A stretch of DNA of 64,000 nt from Xanthostigma xanthostigma (taxonomy: Eukaryota; Arthropoda; Insecta; Raphidioptera; Raphidiidae), in contig OY754465.1 of the NCBI GenBank assembly GCA_963575645.1, positions 44,170,401 to 44,234,400 on the forward strand. Reading direction: 5' to 3'. Shown piece after piece: positions 1 through 11,506 of the stretch (positions are counted from its first letter, which is position 1; every line of letters begins with the position of its first letter). The notes beneath the pieces are model-generated. The model saw only the letters and a list, made by a program, of their open reading frames with translations, was not told the DNA's origin and searched no databases. The translations under genes were made by a program, and so were the position numbers.

Positions 1-1859
1 TGATAAAATTAGTCCGCCATCTTTAGAAGTCCGCCATATTTGATTTAGAGTGACGTCACTTTATTTTTCAAGTTATTTTCAGCAAGCCCTTTCATTTGAT
101 ACCCATATTGTAGGAAAGCATAAAAAACTTAGTCCGCCATCTTTAAAAGTCCGCCATATTGGTTTTAGACTGACGTCACTTTATTTTTCGAGTTAATCTT
201 AGCAAGCCCTTTCATTTGATACCCATATTGTAGGAAAGCATAATAACATTAGTCCGCCATCTTTAGAAGTCCGCCATATTGGATTTAGAGTGACGTAACT
301 TTATTTTTCGAGTTATTCTCAGCAAGCCCTTTCATTTGATACCCATATTGTTGGAAAGCATAATAAAATTAGTCCGCCATCTTTAGAAGTTCGCCATATT
401 GGATTTAGAGTGACGTCACTTTATTTTTCGAGTTATTCTCAGCAAGCCCTTTCATTTGATACCCATATTGTAGGAAAGCATAATAAAATAAGTCCGCCAT
501 CTTTAGAAGTCCGCCATATTGGATTTAAAGTGACGTTACTTTATTTTTCGAGTTATTCTCAGCAAGCCCTTTCATTTGATACCCATATTGTAGGAAAGCA
601 TAATAAAATTAGTCCGCCATCTTTAGAAGTCCGCCATATTGGATTTAGAGTGACGTCACTTTATGTTTCGAGTCATTCTCAGTAAGCCCTTTCATTTGAT
701 ACCCATATTGTAGGAAAGCATAATAAAATTAGTGCGCCATCTTTAGAAGTCCGCCATATTGGATTTATAGTGACGTAACTTTATTTTTCGAGTTATTCTC
801 AGCAAGCCCTTTCATTTGATACCCATATTGTAGGAAAGCATGATAAAATTAGTCCGCCATCTTTAGAAGTCCGCCATATTTGATTTAGAGTGACGTCACT
901 TTATTTTTCAAGTTATTTTCAGCAAGCCCTTTCATTTGATACCCATATTGTAGGAAAGCATAAAAAACTTAGTCCGCCATCTTTAAAAGTCCGCCATATT
1001 GGTTTTAGACTGACGTCACTTTATTTTTCGAGTTAATCTTAGCAAGCCCTTTCATTTGATACCCATATTGTAGGAAAGCATAATAACATTAGTCCGCCAT
1101 CTTTAGAAGTCCGCCATATTGGATTTAGAGTGACGTAACTTTATTTTTCGAGTTATTCTCAGCAAGCCCTTTCATTTGATACCCATATTGTTGGAAAGCA
1201 TAATAAAATTAGTCCGCCATCTTTAGAAGTCCGCCATATTGGATTTAGAGTGACGTAACTTTATTTTTCGAGTTATTCTCAGCAAGCCCTTTCATTTGAT
1301 ACCCATATGGTTGGAAAGCATAATAAAATTAGTCCGCCATCTTTAGAAGTTCGCCATATTGGATTTAGAGTGACGTCACTTTATGATTCGAGTTATTCTC
1401 AGCAAGCCCTTTCATTTGATACCCATATTGTAGGAAAGCATAATAACATTAGTCCGCCATCTTTAGAAGTCCGCCATATTGGATTTAGAGTGACGTCACT
1501 TTATTTTTCGAGTTATTCTCAGCAAGCTCTTTCATTTGATACCCATATTGTAGGAAAGCATAATAAAATTAGTCCGCCATCTTTAGAAGTCCGCCATATT
1601 GGATTTAGAGTGACGTCACTTCATTTTTCGAGTTATTCTCAGCAAGCCCTTTCATTTGATACCCATATTGTTGGAAAGCATAATAAAATTAGTCCGCCAT
1701 CTTTAGAAGTCCGCCATATTGGATTTAGAGTGACGTCACTTTATTTTTCGAGTTATTCTCAGCAAGCCCTTTCATTTGATACCCATATTGTAGGAAAGCA
1801 TAATAAAATTAGTCCGCCATCTTTAGAAGTCCGCCATATTGGATTTAGAGTGACGTCAC
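1..1859. repeat. 120-bp satellite array with higher-order repeat
   Basis: Tandem array with a period of 120 bp, about 15.5 monomers, cut by the window start. Positions 1-360 recur identically at 841-1200, so there is a 7-monomer (840-bp) higher-order unit. Each monomer holds two GTCCGCCAT boxes and one TGACGTCA palindrome (variants TGACGTAA or TGACGTTA in five of sixteen). Because 120 is a multiple of three, one frame stays open through many monomers, giving ORFs of 91 and 199 codons with a 40-residue period. I read these as by-products of the period, not genes. The array ends abruptly at about 1859, where TGACGTCACC runs into unrelated sequence. Confidence 0.97.
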
Positions 1860-2032
1860 CGATTTTCCCCAAAAAAATTACAAAAATTTCTAGTAAAAAT
1901 AGATAGAGTAAAAACCGTCTTAAAAACTATATTATTATTATATAAAACAACATTATAAGAGATATATTCTTTTACGCATGCGCCGATGTTCCCCAAAAAC
2001 AATAGGCCACTTCATATTTGCATATCAAACAT
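1860..2032. other. AT-rich junction between satellite and family B repeat
   Basis: No gene seen. It contains two similar short boxes, GATTTTCCCCAAAAAAA at its start and GATGTTCCCCAAAAACA near 1984, which may mark an old insertion boundary. Confidence 0.5.
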
Positions 2033-2485
2033 CCTCCCAAAATTTGGTTTCAATCCGCTCATCCTTGGTGTCGGAATGATAAGAAATGTCAAAAGTGACG
2101 TTTGCTTCTGTCAAAGTATTAAGTTCTAATAATTAGTTATTCAAATTGTTAACTTAGAAGGCGTTGCATTTCAGAAATATTCGAAACGGCATCCGTTTTT
2201 GAACAAATGCTATCTTTTAATTTCATTATTGTCATAAATAAAATTATCGACCAATTTTATTTTAAGACTGAACATACGCAATACTTATATTACCATGTTA
2301 TGCCGTGCAACAGAGAGAGATAACCGAAAGATGTTTGCTATCGGTTATATCAGATTGAATTTATTTCTATATAAATGTGTATAAAAAAACTGATTGGGCG
2401 AATTCTGTTGTACGAAATTTATGTAAAATTTTCTCCTCTTTCGTTTAAGACAGGTTTCGAACCGATCTGATTTAAATTGAGCGAG
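2033..2485 (+). repeat. Interspersed repeat family B, copy 1
   Basis: About 450 bp, closely similar to 21298-21719. Both start CCTCCCAAAATTTGG, share a long block around GGTGTCGGAATGATAAG and end TTTAAATTGAGCGAG. Boundaries come from the comparison of the two copies. No coding capacity. The class of element is unknown; no terminal inverted repeats are seen. Confidence 0.85.
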
Positions 2486-2509
2486 TTATAAGCGAAAAAC
2501 TTCGTTTTT

Positions 2510-2735
2510 TCTAAATTGCTCCCCTCTGGAGCAAAAATTCAAAAATCGGGCGACGTTAGGATCTAAGTTACCCGGAGACAAATCGAACAAAAAAAAGTTT
2601 TTTAAAATCGGTTAAGTCGTTTGGGCTGTACGCTGGATACAAAATTCGGGATCACAGATTCACAGATTCACAGATTCACAGATTCACAGACAAAGCGAGT
2701 ACATATAGGCGCTTTAGCTTACGCTATTCGCGCCT
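2510..2735 (+). repeat. Retroelement-like fragment with 8-bp minisatellite
   Basis: It contains AAAATCGGTTAAGTCGTTTG, a phrase typical of the 3' ends of insect RTE-type non-LTR elements. About five copies of CACAGATT follow at 2653-2692, then AGCGAGTACATATAGG. The 5' and 3' limits are approximate. Confidence 0.5.
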
Positions 2736-3485
2736 AAAAAGCTACTAAACGATTTTTCTCGTAAGATGTCAATAAGTTCGTTGATCTCTTCCACAAATAC
2801 TTACGAGTTGTTTGAAATGCTTTTCTGCTTCATGTGGTTTCACAGGAAACATTACCTTATCTATTATCTATAAGAATGTAAACGCGATATTTTTTTAAGT
2901 TAAGCTTGAATTTAATACTTTAAATGTGTACCAATATCCTTTTTTTGTGTAAAATGTAGTAAATTTAGAACGTAGGTGAAGACATTTTATTTTATCGAAG
3001 GATGTTGATTATTTTATTTTTTAAATGTGCAATTTGTTTTTGAGATGACCATTACCAGCGGCCATTTACACATAATTTGAAAACTGTTGATAGAAGCGAA
3101 ATCGATCAACACGACTTTCTGGAGAAATTTCACGACAAAGAAAATATGTAGATTATTGTATATTTATCTTGTTATTTGTACGTGAACAATTAATATTGTA
3201 GGGTGGGCCAGGCCCATCTGGCCCCCCCTCTTGCTACGCCAATACCGAAGATGTCTGCAATTTTTATACGTGCATAAAAATATAAAGAAGTCTTCTGAAT
3301 TTGGAAAGAAAAATAGAATACATTTTTTCCGAATATTTAATATCTATTTAAAAAAACTATCTAAGAGCATGAAAAATCTGTAAATTAATAATGTGTTTGT
3401 ATAGCAAAATATTCTTTATCGAGTTTCATACATTTAAAATTAAGAAATAAGTCCCCTTCATCTTTTGTAGCCAATAGGTATGTTG

Positions 3486-3610
3486 CCAGCAAACGGACAC
3501 GAAATTGTTACTCTCATGCGCAATAGCTAAAACGAAACTGTTTGTATTTGTTTTGGAACACGTTTTAGCTACCTGCGCATGACGGTGACGGTTTCGTGTC
3601 CGTTTGCTGG
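3486..3610. mobile_element. Short foldback element (MITE), copy 1
   Basis: An inverted repeat starts CCAGCAAACGGACACGAAA and ends with its complement at 3592-3610; the inner arms pair ATGCGCAATAGCTAAAACG with its partner. A related copy lies at 20893-21041. No ORF of interest. Confidence 0.75.
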
Positions 3611-4131
3611 CTGCTTGGAACATACAATGTTTTTATAATAATATGCACCAAATCTGAACAATATAAAGCCATTTTAAATTACACTCGGTAAGCTTTATAG
3701 TACGAGATCCGGGCCCGTAATTACTATGTCCATCTGTTTTTTAATGAAAATACAATTTTTATACGTAATTAATAGAGAAATCACAAAAAAATTCAATGCT
3801 TGTCTATATAATTAGTTTTGTTCCAATAAATATTAAACGTTACCTGAAAGTTTTTAAAAAGAAGCTTTACCCATATTTCGCTTGTGGCCAACGTTTCGAA
3901 AAACGTAGATATTTTCATCATTACGGTCTCAGGTGGTAAATTCTAAATTTCATACTGAACAAAACAATTTTTAAATAAATAAAATACACTGTTAATTTTA
4001 AATATTTATTTTAATTTTAAATATTTAATTAATTTTAAATATTTATCATTGTAGCGACTCATGTGGTTAATGATCATGTATTTAGTATTGGCACTATTTA
4101 CCTACTATTCTTCTTTTTAAATTATTCCTCA

Positions 4132-4272
4132 GACGTATAATAATTATACGTCAATTTTTATATTTTCTGTAACATCTTCACAATAATATTAGTGAGGATG
4201 TTAAAGGAAATATAAAAATCGAATTTAACATCCTTACTATAATATTATTAGTGAAGATGTTAAAGAAAATAT
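4132..4272. repeat. Cluster of short inverted repeats
   Basis: A perfect 21-bp palindrome, GACGTATAATAATTATACGTC, is followed by two overlapping imperfect hairpins built from TAACATC(C/T)T...and AGGATGTTAAAG (about 4169-4215 and 4227-4268). Possibly remains of foldback elements. No coding content. Confidence 0.6.
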
Positions 4273-4333
4273 CAAAATATTTAATTGCCACAAAAATAAT
4301 TAACGACAACGAATCCACCGCAAATACTTCATG

Positions 4334-4682
4334 TAGGGTTACCAACTCAAAATTTGAAGAGAATCTGGAGATTGCTTCAATAAGCCTAGACTCTATAGAG
4401 ATATTTATCCAAATATGTAAATACTAAAAAAAACTCGTTGACGTGGATATTTACAAAAATAAGACAAAATATTTAGATAATTAATCAATATTAATTAATT
4501 ATTTTTTTAGTTTTATGTAAATTAATATTATATAGATGATTTTTTAGTTTTAGTTTAGAATGAATATTTTTTTTTTCATAAGAATCGAAAAATCTAGAGA
4601 TTATTTTTCATAATTTGGAGGTCTGAAGATACCTTAATTTTTCTGAAGTATCCAGACTAAAATTGGACGGTTGGTAACCCTA
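4334..4682. mobile_element. Non-autonomous hAT-like element
   Basis: Terminal inverted repeats TAGGGTTACCAAC / GTTGGTAACCCTA enclose 349 bp. The flanking 8-mers ACTTCATG and GTTTCATG match at 6 of 8, consistent with a decayed 8-bp hAT target duplication. No transposase. Confidence 0.75.
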
Positions 4683-5468
4683 GTTTCATGTCGCACTGCA
4701 AATAGGAATTTAGAAAAAATAATGAGAAAAATATTTAACGGGAAGCAAACATTTACAACGCCGCGCGCCATGCAAAATTTCTATATGTCGTAGTTCCGGT
4801 GGGACAGACGGTATATCTAAAAGTAATACTTTCCATAATATTTATTATATGAAAAGGAAACATCTGTGGTTGCGGGATTTGTTCATCGCCTCATATTTAC
4901 ATGTATCAGTGCCATCTGCACGTGTCAGAACAGAGGTTACTAAACAATTTTACGTTACGCATTTTATTAGAATGAATCTTTAAATCATTGGACAGAAACG
5001 TTTCTTAATTTCTCCGACTGTTGTTTCCGTAGGTTTATCTAGCAGATAAATAAGAGTGAAGAAATCGGTCATAACACAAACATCTTTACACTTCATTTTT
5101 TATTTTATCTAGAAGCTTACAGAAAATGGACCGATAAGTTAGTGGAAAAAGCCGCTGAGTATAATATAAAAATTCGATTAGATAACCAGACAATCTCTCA
5201 TAATTGAATATTTTCAAAAAGCATAGCCATCTTATTTGTTTGTTTATCTATTAAGACCGGCCGTACACGGACAAAGAAAAAAAATTAACATTTTATTCAT
5301 ACTTTTAGATCTAGAACGCATTTATATTTTTGCTACTTAAGTTAATAAGTGACATAGAGCATGGAACCACAGAATCGATTTGACTGAAAATCTAATAAGA
5401 TTTAAGTACAACAAAATAAATAGTATGACCTTATGTCTTTCCGTTTTTGAGATATCGAACGAGAAAAG

Positions 5469-5473
5469 AATTC

Positions 5474-5512
<39 letters not shown>
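5469..5512. repeat. (GA)n microsatellite
   Basis: An uninterrupted AG dinucleotide run of about 40 bp, ending GGGAGAGAAA. Confidence 0.95.
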
Positions 5513-5517
<5 letters not shown>

Positions 5518-6232
5518 AATTGAAAAATGCTCTTAAATAATTCCGAGGGTATCAAAACGTGAAGACCTATTAATTTTCGGACTAAATCCAAAACATCCTT
5601 ACAGGTGGGAAGTAAAAATCGATTGGGAAGTCAATCCATACTGTTCATCGGAATTTACACAGCAAGTTGTAAATTAGAAACGAATAACGAAAAAGTATAT
5701 AATATGTTAGAGCTTCGTGTTGTTAGTGAAACTTTTTAAAGTTTGTAAATTATCAGAAACTGATATAATTTTTGTGTACAAATTGAAGAATAATCGGAAA
5801 GATGATTTTATTTTAATGGTAAAAGTTCAACTCTAACAAGAAGTTTCTTATATTTCTATATTTTATGCACACCGATTTGTTGCTTGTTTTCCAATCTTTT
5901 TATTTCTGTCATTGATATATTTTATTCATCAGTCAAAACTTATTAATTATTATACGATTATTGTGACGTGCCGCTAGATATGTGATTTGTAAATATTTGT
6001 GTTGTAAACTTTTTATATTTTTTGTTAAGTCAATATATATTTTAGTAGGTATCTACTATACGAGGTGTCAGTAAAAATTACTGACGAAGGACAATATTGA
6101 TCGATTGAACCCAATTTATCTTTATCTATCGTGTGTTTTTTTAGAGTTATAGAACTTTAAATTGAAATAAACATTTAATTAAATTGAGATTGAAGCCAAT
6201 TTGTTTTTATTTGAAAGATAATTTTATGACAT
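5513..6232. other. AT-rich sequence, no gene seen
   Basis: Nothing coding is supported. It probably includes the 3' side of the mariner relic that follows; ACGAGGTGTCAGTAAAA at about 6060 could be part of that element's terminus, but I could not find its partner. Confidence 0.4.
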
Positions 6233-6640
6233 TTAAGTTTTAAAAATAATTTCCGACATATGTCCACCACGACTAACTTTGAGTAGCCGCATTCGATCAG
6301 ATCAATTTTGGATCACTGTTTCGAGTAATTCGGGCCTTATTTCATCAATAACACGCGAATTATGTTGGCTTTCAAAGCGTCTATTGTTTCTAGTTTATCA
6401 CCATAAACCAATGGCAATTGGATTCATTTCAAGCTGTTCTAGGGTCCAATCAGAAAACAAACGACGCTTATAATAATTTATGGTCAAGAGGCTTTAGTTC
6501 TTGAACCAGTTGCGGATCTTGTAAGGGTGTAGACCAAGATCTTTACGCAAAATTTTCCATGTGGTAGATGCACAGAGTCAAACTTGTTGTGAATGTCGAC
6601 GAATAGACAAATTTGGATCTTCCTTTTGGAGAATCAGTTC
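6233..6640 (-). pseudogene. Mariner/Tc1-type transposase relic
   Basis: Read on the minus strand, the 5' part (about 6400-6640) resembles the helix-turn-helix linker of mariner transposases: LSIRR, then TTWKILRKDLGLHPYKI and RRLFSDWTLEQ. The 3' part gives VIDEIRPELLETVIQN, a stop where a Trp would be expected (TGA for TGG), then RMRLLKVSRGGHMSEIIF and a final TAA at 6233. This is the usual C-terminus of the family. The central DDD/E catalytic core is missing between the two blocks, and there are several stops and frame changes. It is a dead, internally deleted copy. The same C-terminal signature recurs at 15.6 kb and 43.3 kb. Confidence 0.85.
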
Positions 6641-7235
6641 TTTTTCTCCTCAGGGGAAACATTGGAATGTAGTTTCCATTCCAACGTGTTTTTTTTTGGG
6701 GGGGGGGGGGATTAGCGCTCTCAGGAACTCGAGTTCGTACCAGTCGGTTTGTGTACCTATGTCAGCTGGCAGATTCTCTAATGCACATATAGATTCTGAT
6801 AGAGTTGTGGATTTTCCGGAAAATTTTAAAACAGAACATTTTCTAAGTCACTAAATTAATAAGATATTCTAAAATTAAACTATCGTCCACTAGAGGCTAC
6901 AAGTAAACAAAACGAGTATTTTCATCAGCTCTGGATTTGATGCCCTTTTGAGTTTTTCCTTCCAACAAAAAACAATAATGTAGTGCTGTTTACATGACGG
7001 GATTTCCCTTTCTAACTGCAGCAGCCAGTACAGTAGTGCCATCTTCTGGCCTCTGCCACTACCTCATTACTATCAAATAACAAGAGAAATCGGTGATTCA
7101 TTTTCTGTGTGCAAATTAAACAATACGACAAATCTTAAATAGAACAGAATCAAACTTAATTTGCTTGGTGAATTGAAAGTAAATTTTATTCTTTTGTTCC
7201 AAGGTTAGTATTCTTCTACCTTTAATAGTGTTCGG
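6641..7235. other. No gene seen
   Basis: It holds a G-run (6699-6710) and AT-rich sequence. A plus-strand open frame at 6561-6854 is antisense to the mariner relic and is not supported as a gene. Confidence 0.4.
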
Positions 7236-8062
7236 TGGTGCCCGACATGGACAACTCAGTCCAGAATAACTCCGATCAAAACAACTCGCTCAAAATAACT
7301 TAGGTTAAAATAACTTTTGTCCAAATCGACTCGGCGGAAAAAGAACTCGGCTCAAAACACCTCCAGGCAAAAACAACTTCGGACGAAATAACCCCGGTTA
7401 CAATGACTTGTTTATGAGTGAATTTGAGACTACAACTTAAAACTCACATTTTCATGAAGATTGAAAACCATCGCTTTTTTTGATAAAGGGGTATGCGAAT
7501 TGTCTCGCAGTGAAACGGGAAGGGGCAAATGTGAAGTTTTTAAAAAAACAATTCCGGGGTGAACGATAAACGGGTATGCGAATTGTAATTCCGGGGTGAA
7601 CGATAAAGGGGTATGCGAATTGTCTCGCAGTGAAACGGAAAGGGGAAAAAGTGGAGTTTTTAAAAAAACAATTCCGGGGTGAACGATAAACGAGTATGCG
7701 AATTGTAATTCCGGGGTGAACGATAAAGGGGTATGCGAATTGTCTCGCAGTGAAACGGGAAGGGGCAAATGTGGAGTTTTTAAAAAAACAATTCCGGGGT
7801 GAACGATAAACGGGTATGCGAATTGTAATTAAAATGAAAATAATTTGAAATTCGATTGAATGTAATATTGTGTAATAATGTGTACCGAGTTGAAATTATT
7901 ATTGAGGTGTTTGTGCTCTGAGTTGTTTCATCTGGAGATGTTTTGCCCGGAGTCGTTTTGGTACTGAGTTGTTTTGGTCCTGAGTCGTTTCGTCCAGAGT
8001 TGTTTTGTTCAGAGTTGTAAAAGTCAAAGTTGTTTCGTCCGAGTTATTATGACCTAGCACCC
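7236..8062. mobile_element. Foldback element with arms made of degenerate 15-mers
   Basis: The left arm (about 7247-7415) is some 11 units of 13-16 bp on the pattern GG-C-AAACAACTC. The right arm (about 7897-8055) is some 10 units of the same pattern in the opposite orientation. The outer ends are GGTGGTGCCCGACATGG and GACCTAGCACCCATTGG. The centre carries minisatellite M. I recognise no named family. The arms look like arrays of binding sites rather than ordinary terminal repeats (inference). Confidence 0.75.
7482..7829. repeat. Minisatellite M, three units
   Basis: A tandem repeat of about 120 bp. Each unit has GGGGTATGCGAATTGTCTCG, CAGTGAAACGGGAAGGGG and ATTCCGGGGTGAACGATAAA. The same repeat is at 50728-50964. 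The minus-strand open frame through it is a by-product of the period. Confidence 0.9.
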
Positions 8063-8306
8063 ATTGGTGTATTATCATCAAAAGAGTCTACCGACCAAAA
8101 CGAGCCCAAACACGGACCACTGTACGTCTCTACCATAGGCACTTAAAAAATTGCATAGCGAACTGACTATCCTGACTGCCGCATCAGGTATTGTCTTCGA
8201 TACTACATAAGTATGCAAAATTTCAAAGTAATAGATTAAGTGAAAGTGTTTCAAAAATTGATTTGAAAAATTTGACCCAAGCTGACTGACTGATAAGCAT
8301 ATGGAG

Positions 8307-8893
8307 TAGTGATAGCTCCTTGCGCTTCGCTCACTAAAAAGGGTCGCTCAGAGCGAGTCGTTCAAAGGAGCGACACTAGACAGTACACACTACACAAGAG
8401 TGCAGACTGCAGAGGTGTGAACTGTCATTATGTATGCTCAGGAGTCACATAGCATTAGCACAATATACACACTCAGCTCAAAACTCATTTTAATATGATT
8501 CTGATCTTATATTATTTGCATTTCGGATAAACTACAAAGTATTTATAATAAAAGCTGAACAATAATAATGTTTATTGTTACAATATTATATCTTTGTCAA
8601 CGACATCAATGTGAATGGTTTAAATCACTGTAAGCTTAGTACTATTACACTTACAGTGTTTCATTTAACATTAAATGACGCAGCAAAGATAACTCCGTAC
8701 GTGCAAAATTCACTAGTGCCTCTGTGGCCTGTGCTGTGTGCGCTCTGTAAATGTGCGAATGCAACAGTACAGAACAGCTCAGCACAGATCAATGGCGCTC
8801 AGAGTGAGTCATTCACAAAAAAGAGCGACTCGCTCCGCTTCGAAAAAAAAGTCGTTCGTTATGAACGACTCGCTCAGGAGTGACACATCTCTA
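8307..8893. mobile_element. Non-autonomous hAT-like element
   Basis: The ends are TAGTGATAGCTCC and GGAGTGACACATCTCTA. The flanks are ATATGGAG (8299-8306) and ATGTGGAG (8894-8901), a 7/8 match to an 8-bp target duplication. Both subterminal regions are rich in inverted GAGCGACTCG-like boxes. The 102-codon open frame at 8575-8883 has no recognisable domain. Confidence 0.8.
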
Positions 8894-9150
8894 ATGTGGA
8901 GTTGAATAAAACCATGTAAAAAACAGTCCGTGTTTGTGACCATTCTGTGAATATGACATTAATGCATGTATTTGGGTCACCTTCATTTAAGTATTGTTCT
9001 GTAGTGCGTAATGATATAAGGATTATATCCGTGTAAAGAATAAAGAACTATTTGTAATTATTATGAGAAATTATTCTCTTGTTTTCGTTTTCCCATGAGC
9101 TTTATCTTCATAAAATTAATAGGTATCATTATTTTAATATATAAAAAAAA

Positions 9151-10020
9151 TTGGTTGTCTGTAAAGTCGGTTTACGGACGATAGTTTTACGTGATAACGT
9201 TTTCCGCTCGAATGCCATATTTATAATAATACATAACTTAAATTTTAGTAGCTGTCAAACTATATTTTTACCGACTAATAATTTGATCAACCAAAGCAAA
9301 ATACATATTTTTAAGCAATTATAAAAGACATTTAAAAGAATGTATATACATTATATATTTGTTAACAAACCGTATAATTTATCTGCTGTTATGAAATGCA
9401 GATATCTCGCAAGATTTGTTTTTGATACAAAATGTAGCTGCGTTTGTGTATAAACTATCAAATTATTGATCAAAACATTTCCATTCGTTGTGAATAATAT
9501 CATATTTTATCCATAATGACGGCGATCAGTTATTTTTAACAAAATAAAATGACATTTATTAATTATTATTAGCGCCATATTGCCATTATCGTGCGTTCAG
9601 TTATACTTTGGGTTGGATGAATCGGTAATAATTATATATGACACAAAAAATATCCGTGCAAAAACGAACAAATAACGATGTATTATCTGAAAAATTGCTT
9701 TAAAAATTCGATAATTTATGACATTTTTATTAGATATCTTGATTTTAAGTCTTAATTTCCACGGTTTATAAAACAAAGGCCATCTGTCAGATGTAGCTTT
9801 CGTTGGAACAGCCGAAAAAAATGTTGAACGCACACTACTCTCTGACGTCACGCGAGAAGAAATGCGTACAAGCCGACGCCGATCGTGCTTCTCTATCGCT
9901 AATACTGCGCTCTCGCTTGCACGCACAGGGTCAGGCGGAACGCGACACTTTTGGAACGTTACACTTTTTCGTGCGTGCAGCTGATGTTTCATCAATTTAT
10001 AAGACGTTATCACGTCAAAA
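9151..10020 (+). repeat. Interspersed repeat family A, copy 1 (long)
   Basis: Starts TTGGTTGTCTGTAAAGTCGG after a run of A and ends ACGTTATCACGTCAAAA. A near-terminal inverted pair (ACGTGATAACGT at 9190-9201 and ACGTTATCACGT at the 3' end) is shared by all full copies. At 870 bp this is the longest copy; its 3' half has a GC-richer block with GAAATGCGTACAAGCCGA and CAGGGTCAGGCGGAACG. No coding content recognised. Confidence 0.85.
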
Positions 10021-11076
10021 TTTTTTCAATTACGCATTGTTCGTTTTCATTTTTAGAAACAGACGCGTACTAGAACCCCGCCATACAAGGTAGTGCTCAA
10101 AACTAGATTTTTGAAGTTCGGGTTGAAATTTAGGTTTTACTTTCCAAGAGTCTTGACAGACAGACGGACAACAAAGTGATCCTATAAGTATTTCTTTTTT
10201 CCATTTGAGGTACAAAACCCTAAAAAAAGTCTCTTCTGCCTTATATGACGGCGTCCCAGTGTGAGACGGTGCCAAACAATCAACACATACCTGTAATTTC
10301 GAGAAAAAAAAACTAATTGCATGTGTTTCAGACGCTGTGAAAATGTGAATCGTCGCTAATCGCTCGTTATTAATTCAAAGTCACAACTCGCTATAAAATA
10401 ATGCATTACAAACTAGATACATAAACAACTTTTACCCCGCACTACTTCTCAAATCGGAAGCTTGTTTTGTGATCGTAATAGGCGTGGTCGGATCTTTTTT
10501 CAAAATTGTGTTTCGAATAAGATATTCGATTTGATTGCATTTTGAATTTATTCTTAACTATAGAGAACGGACAATTGATTTTCATTTTTAACGAATGTTT
10601 GTATAGAGAATTGAAATATTTTTAAAATGAGGTGCAACATAATCGTCCTTGCTAATTAAAAACTTAAGTTATAGTGCCCTTGGAGTCCCCATTTTTGAAT
10701 TTCGAAAAATTAATGTATCTATCAAAGGATAGTTATATGATAAGATTTAATCTCGATTTTGTCCGAACTGTACCTCAACATTTAGTTCAAAAGTTAAGAT
10801 GGATGACGGACACACTAGTCGCCAGGAAAAGTTTAATACTGCTGATTCAGTGCGTAAATAAATATTAACATAAAAATAACAGACTGGTCATAATATATGA
10901 AAATTTGAGACATGAGTACCTATTAAAATATGTTATGTTATTGCTATTTTGTATATGAATATTACGCATAAAAAATGCGATATTTTCAAAATAAAAAAAT
11001 GTTGCATTTTGCCTTCATTATCACAAAAGTAGCTCGTGATACAGAATCGTGTTTGACAAGAGCACCTGATTGAAAT
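10021..11076. other. AT-rich sequence, no gene seen
   Basis: Only short open frames without recognisable domains are present. Confidence 0.4.
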
Positions 11077-11304
11077 AAAATTAGAGTTTAAAAAAACTCA
11101 AAAAAAGCCTTCTTTTATAGCAAAGTGGACTAAAACGTAAAAAATAATTTTTAAACATAAAGATTTTGTTCGACAGCGATAGGAAGTCCTCCAGCTCGGT
11201 ATAGAGGGATTTCCTATCTCCGTTGAACCAAATCTTTATAATTAATTTTATTTTTTTGTCCACATTGCCATAAAAGTTTGAGTTTTTTTAAACTCTAATT
11301 TTAA
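11077..11304. mobile_element. Foldback MITE
   Basis: The inverted ends AAAATTAGAGTTTAAAAAAA and TTTTTTTAAACTCTAATTTT bracket 228 bp. Inner GTGGAC/GTCCAC also pair. The target duplication is unclear in the AT-rich flanks. Confidence 0.7.
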
Positions 11305-11506
11305 TTATGACCTTAAAACCACCATTCAAATGACTACTTATATATTTAAAAGTGAAAATGAAATTGAAAGATTTCATTAATACATACATAGATACATACA
11401 TGCAAGTGAAGCTAATAAAAGAGTGTAAAAAAACTTCGGTAAACGTTTGCACAATATTGTAAAGTTATTTTATTAATTTTTTAAAAATCCACCAACAAAT
11501 GAATAT

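Noticed and set aside
1-1859. CRISPR-like array
   Set aside because: The whole 120-bp unit repeats; there are no unique spacers, and the setting is eukaryotic.
410-1906. Long open frames in the satellite as protein genes
   Set aside because: They repeat with the 120-bp period and start or stop according to monomer variants; no non-repeat domain is present.
7899-8081. Thr/Asn/Gln-rich minus frame as a small protein
   Set aside because: It is the translation of the degenerate 15-mer arm.
9803-10093. Plus frame of 96 codons in family A copy 1
   Set aside because: The frame is not kept in copies 2, 5 or 6 and has no domain.
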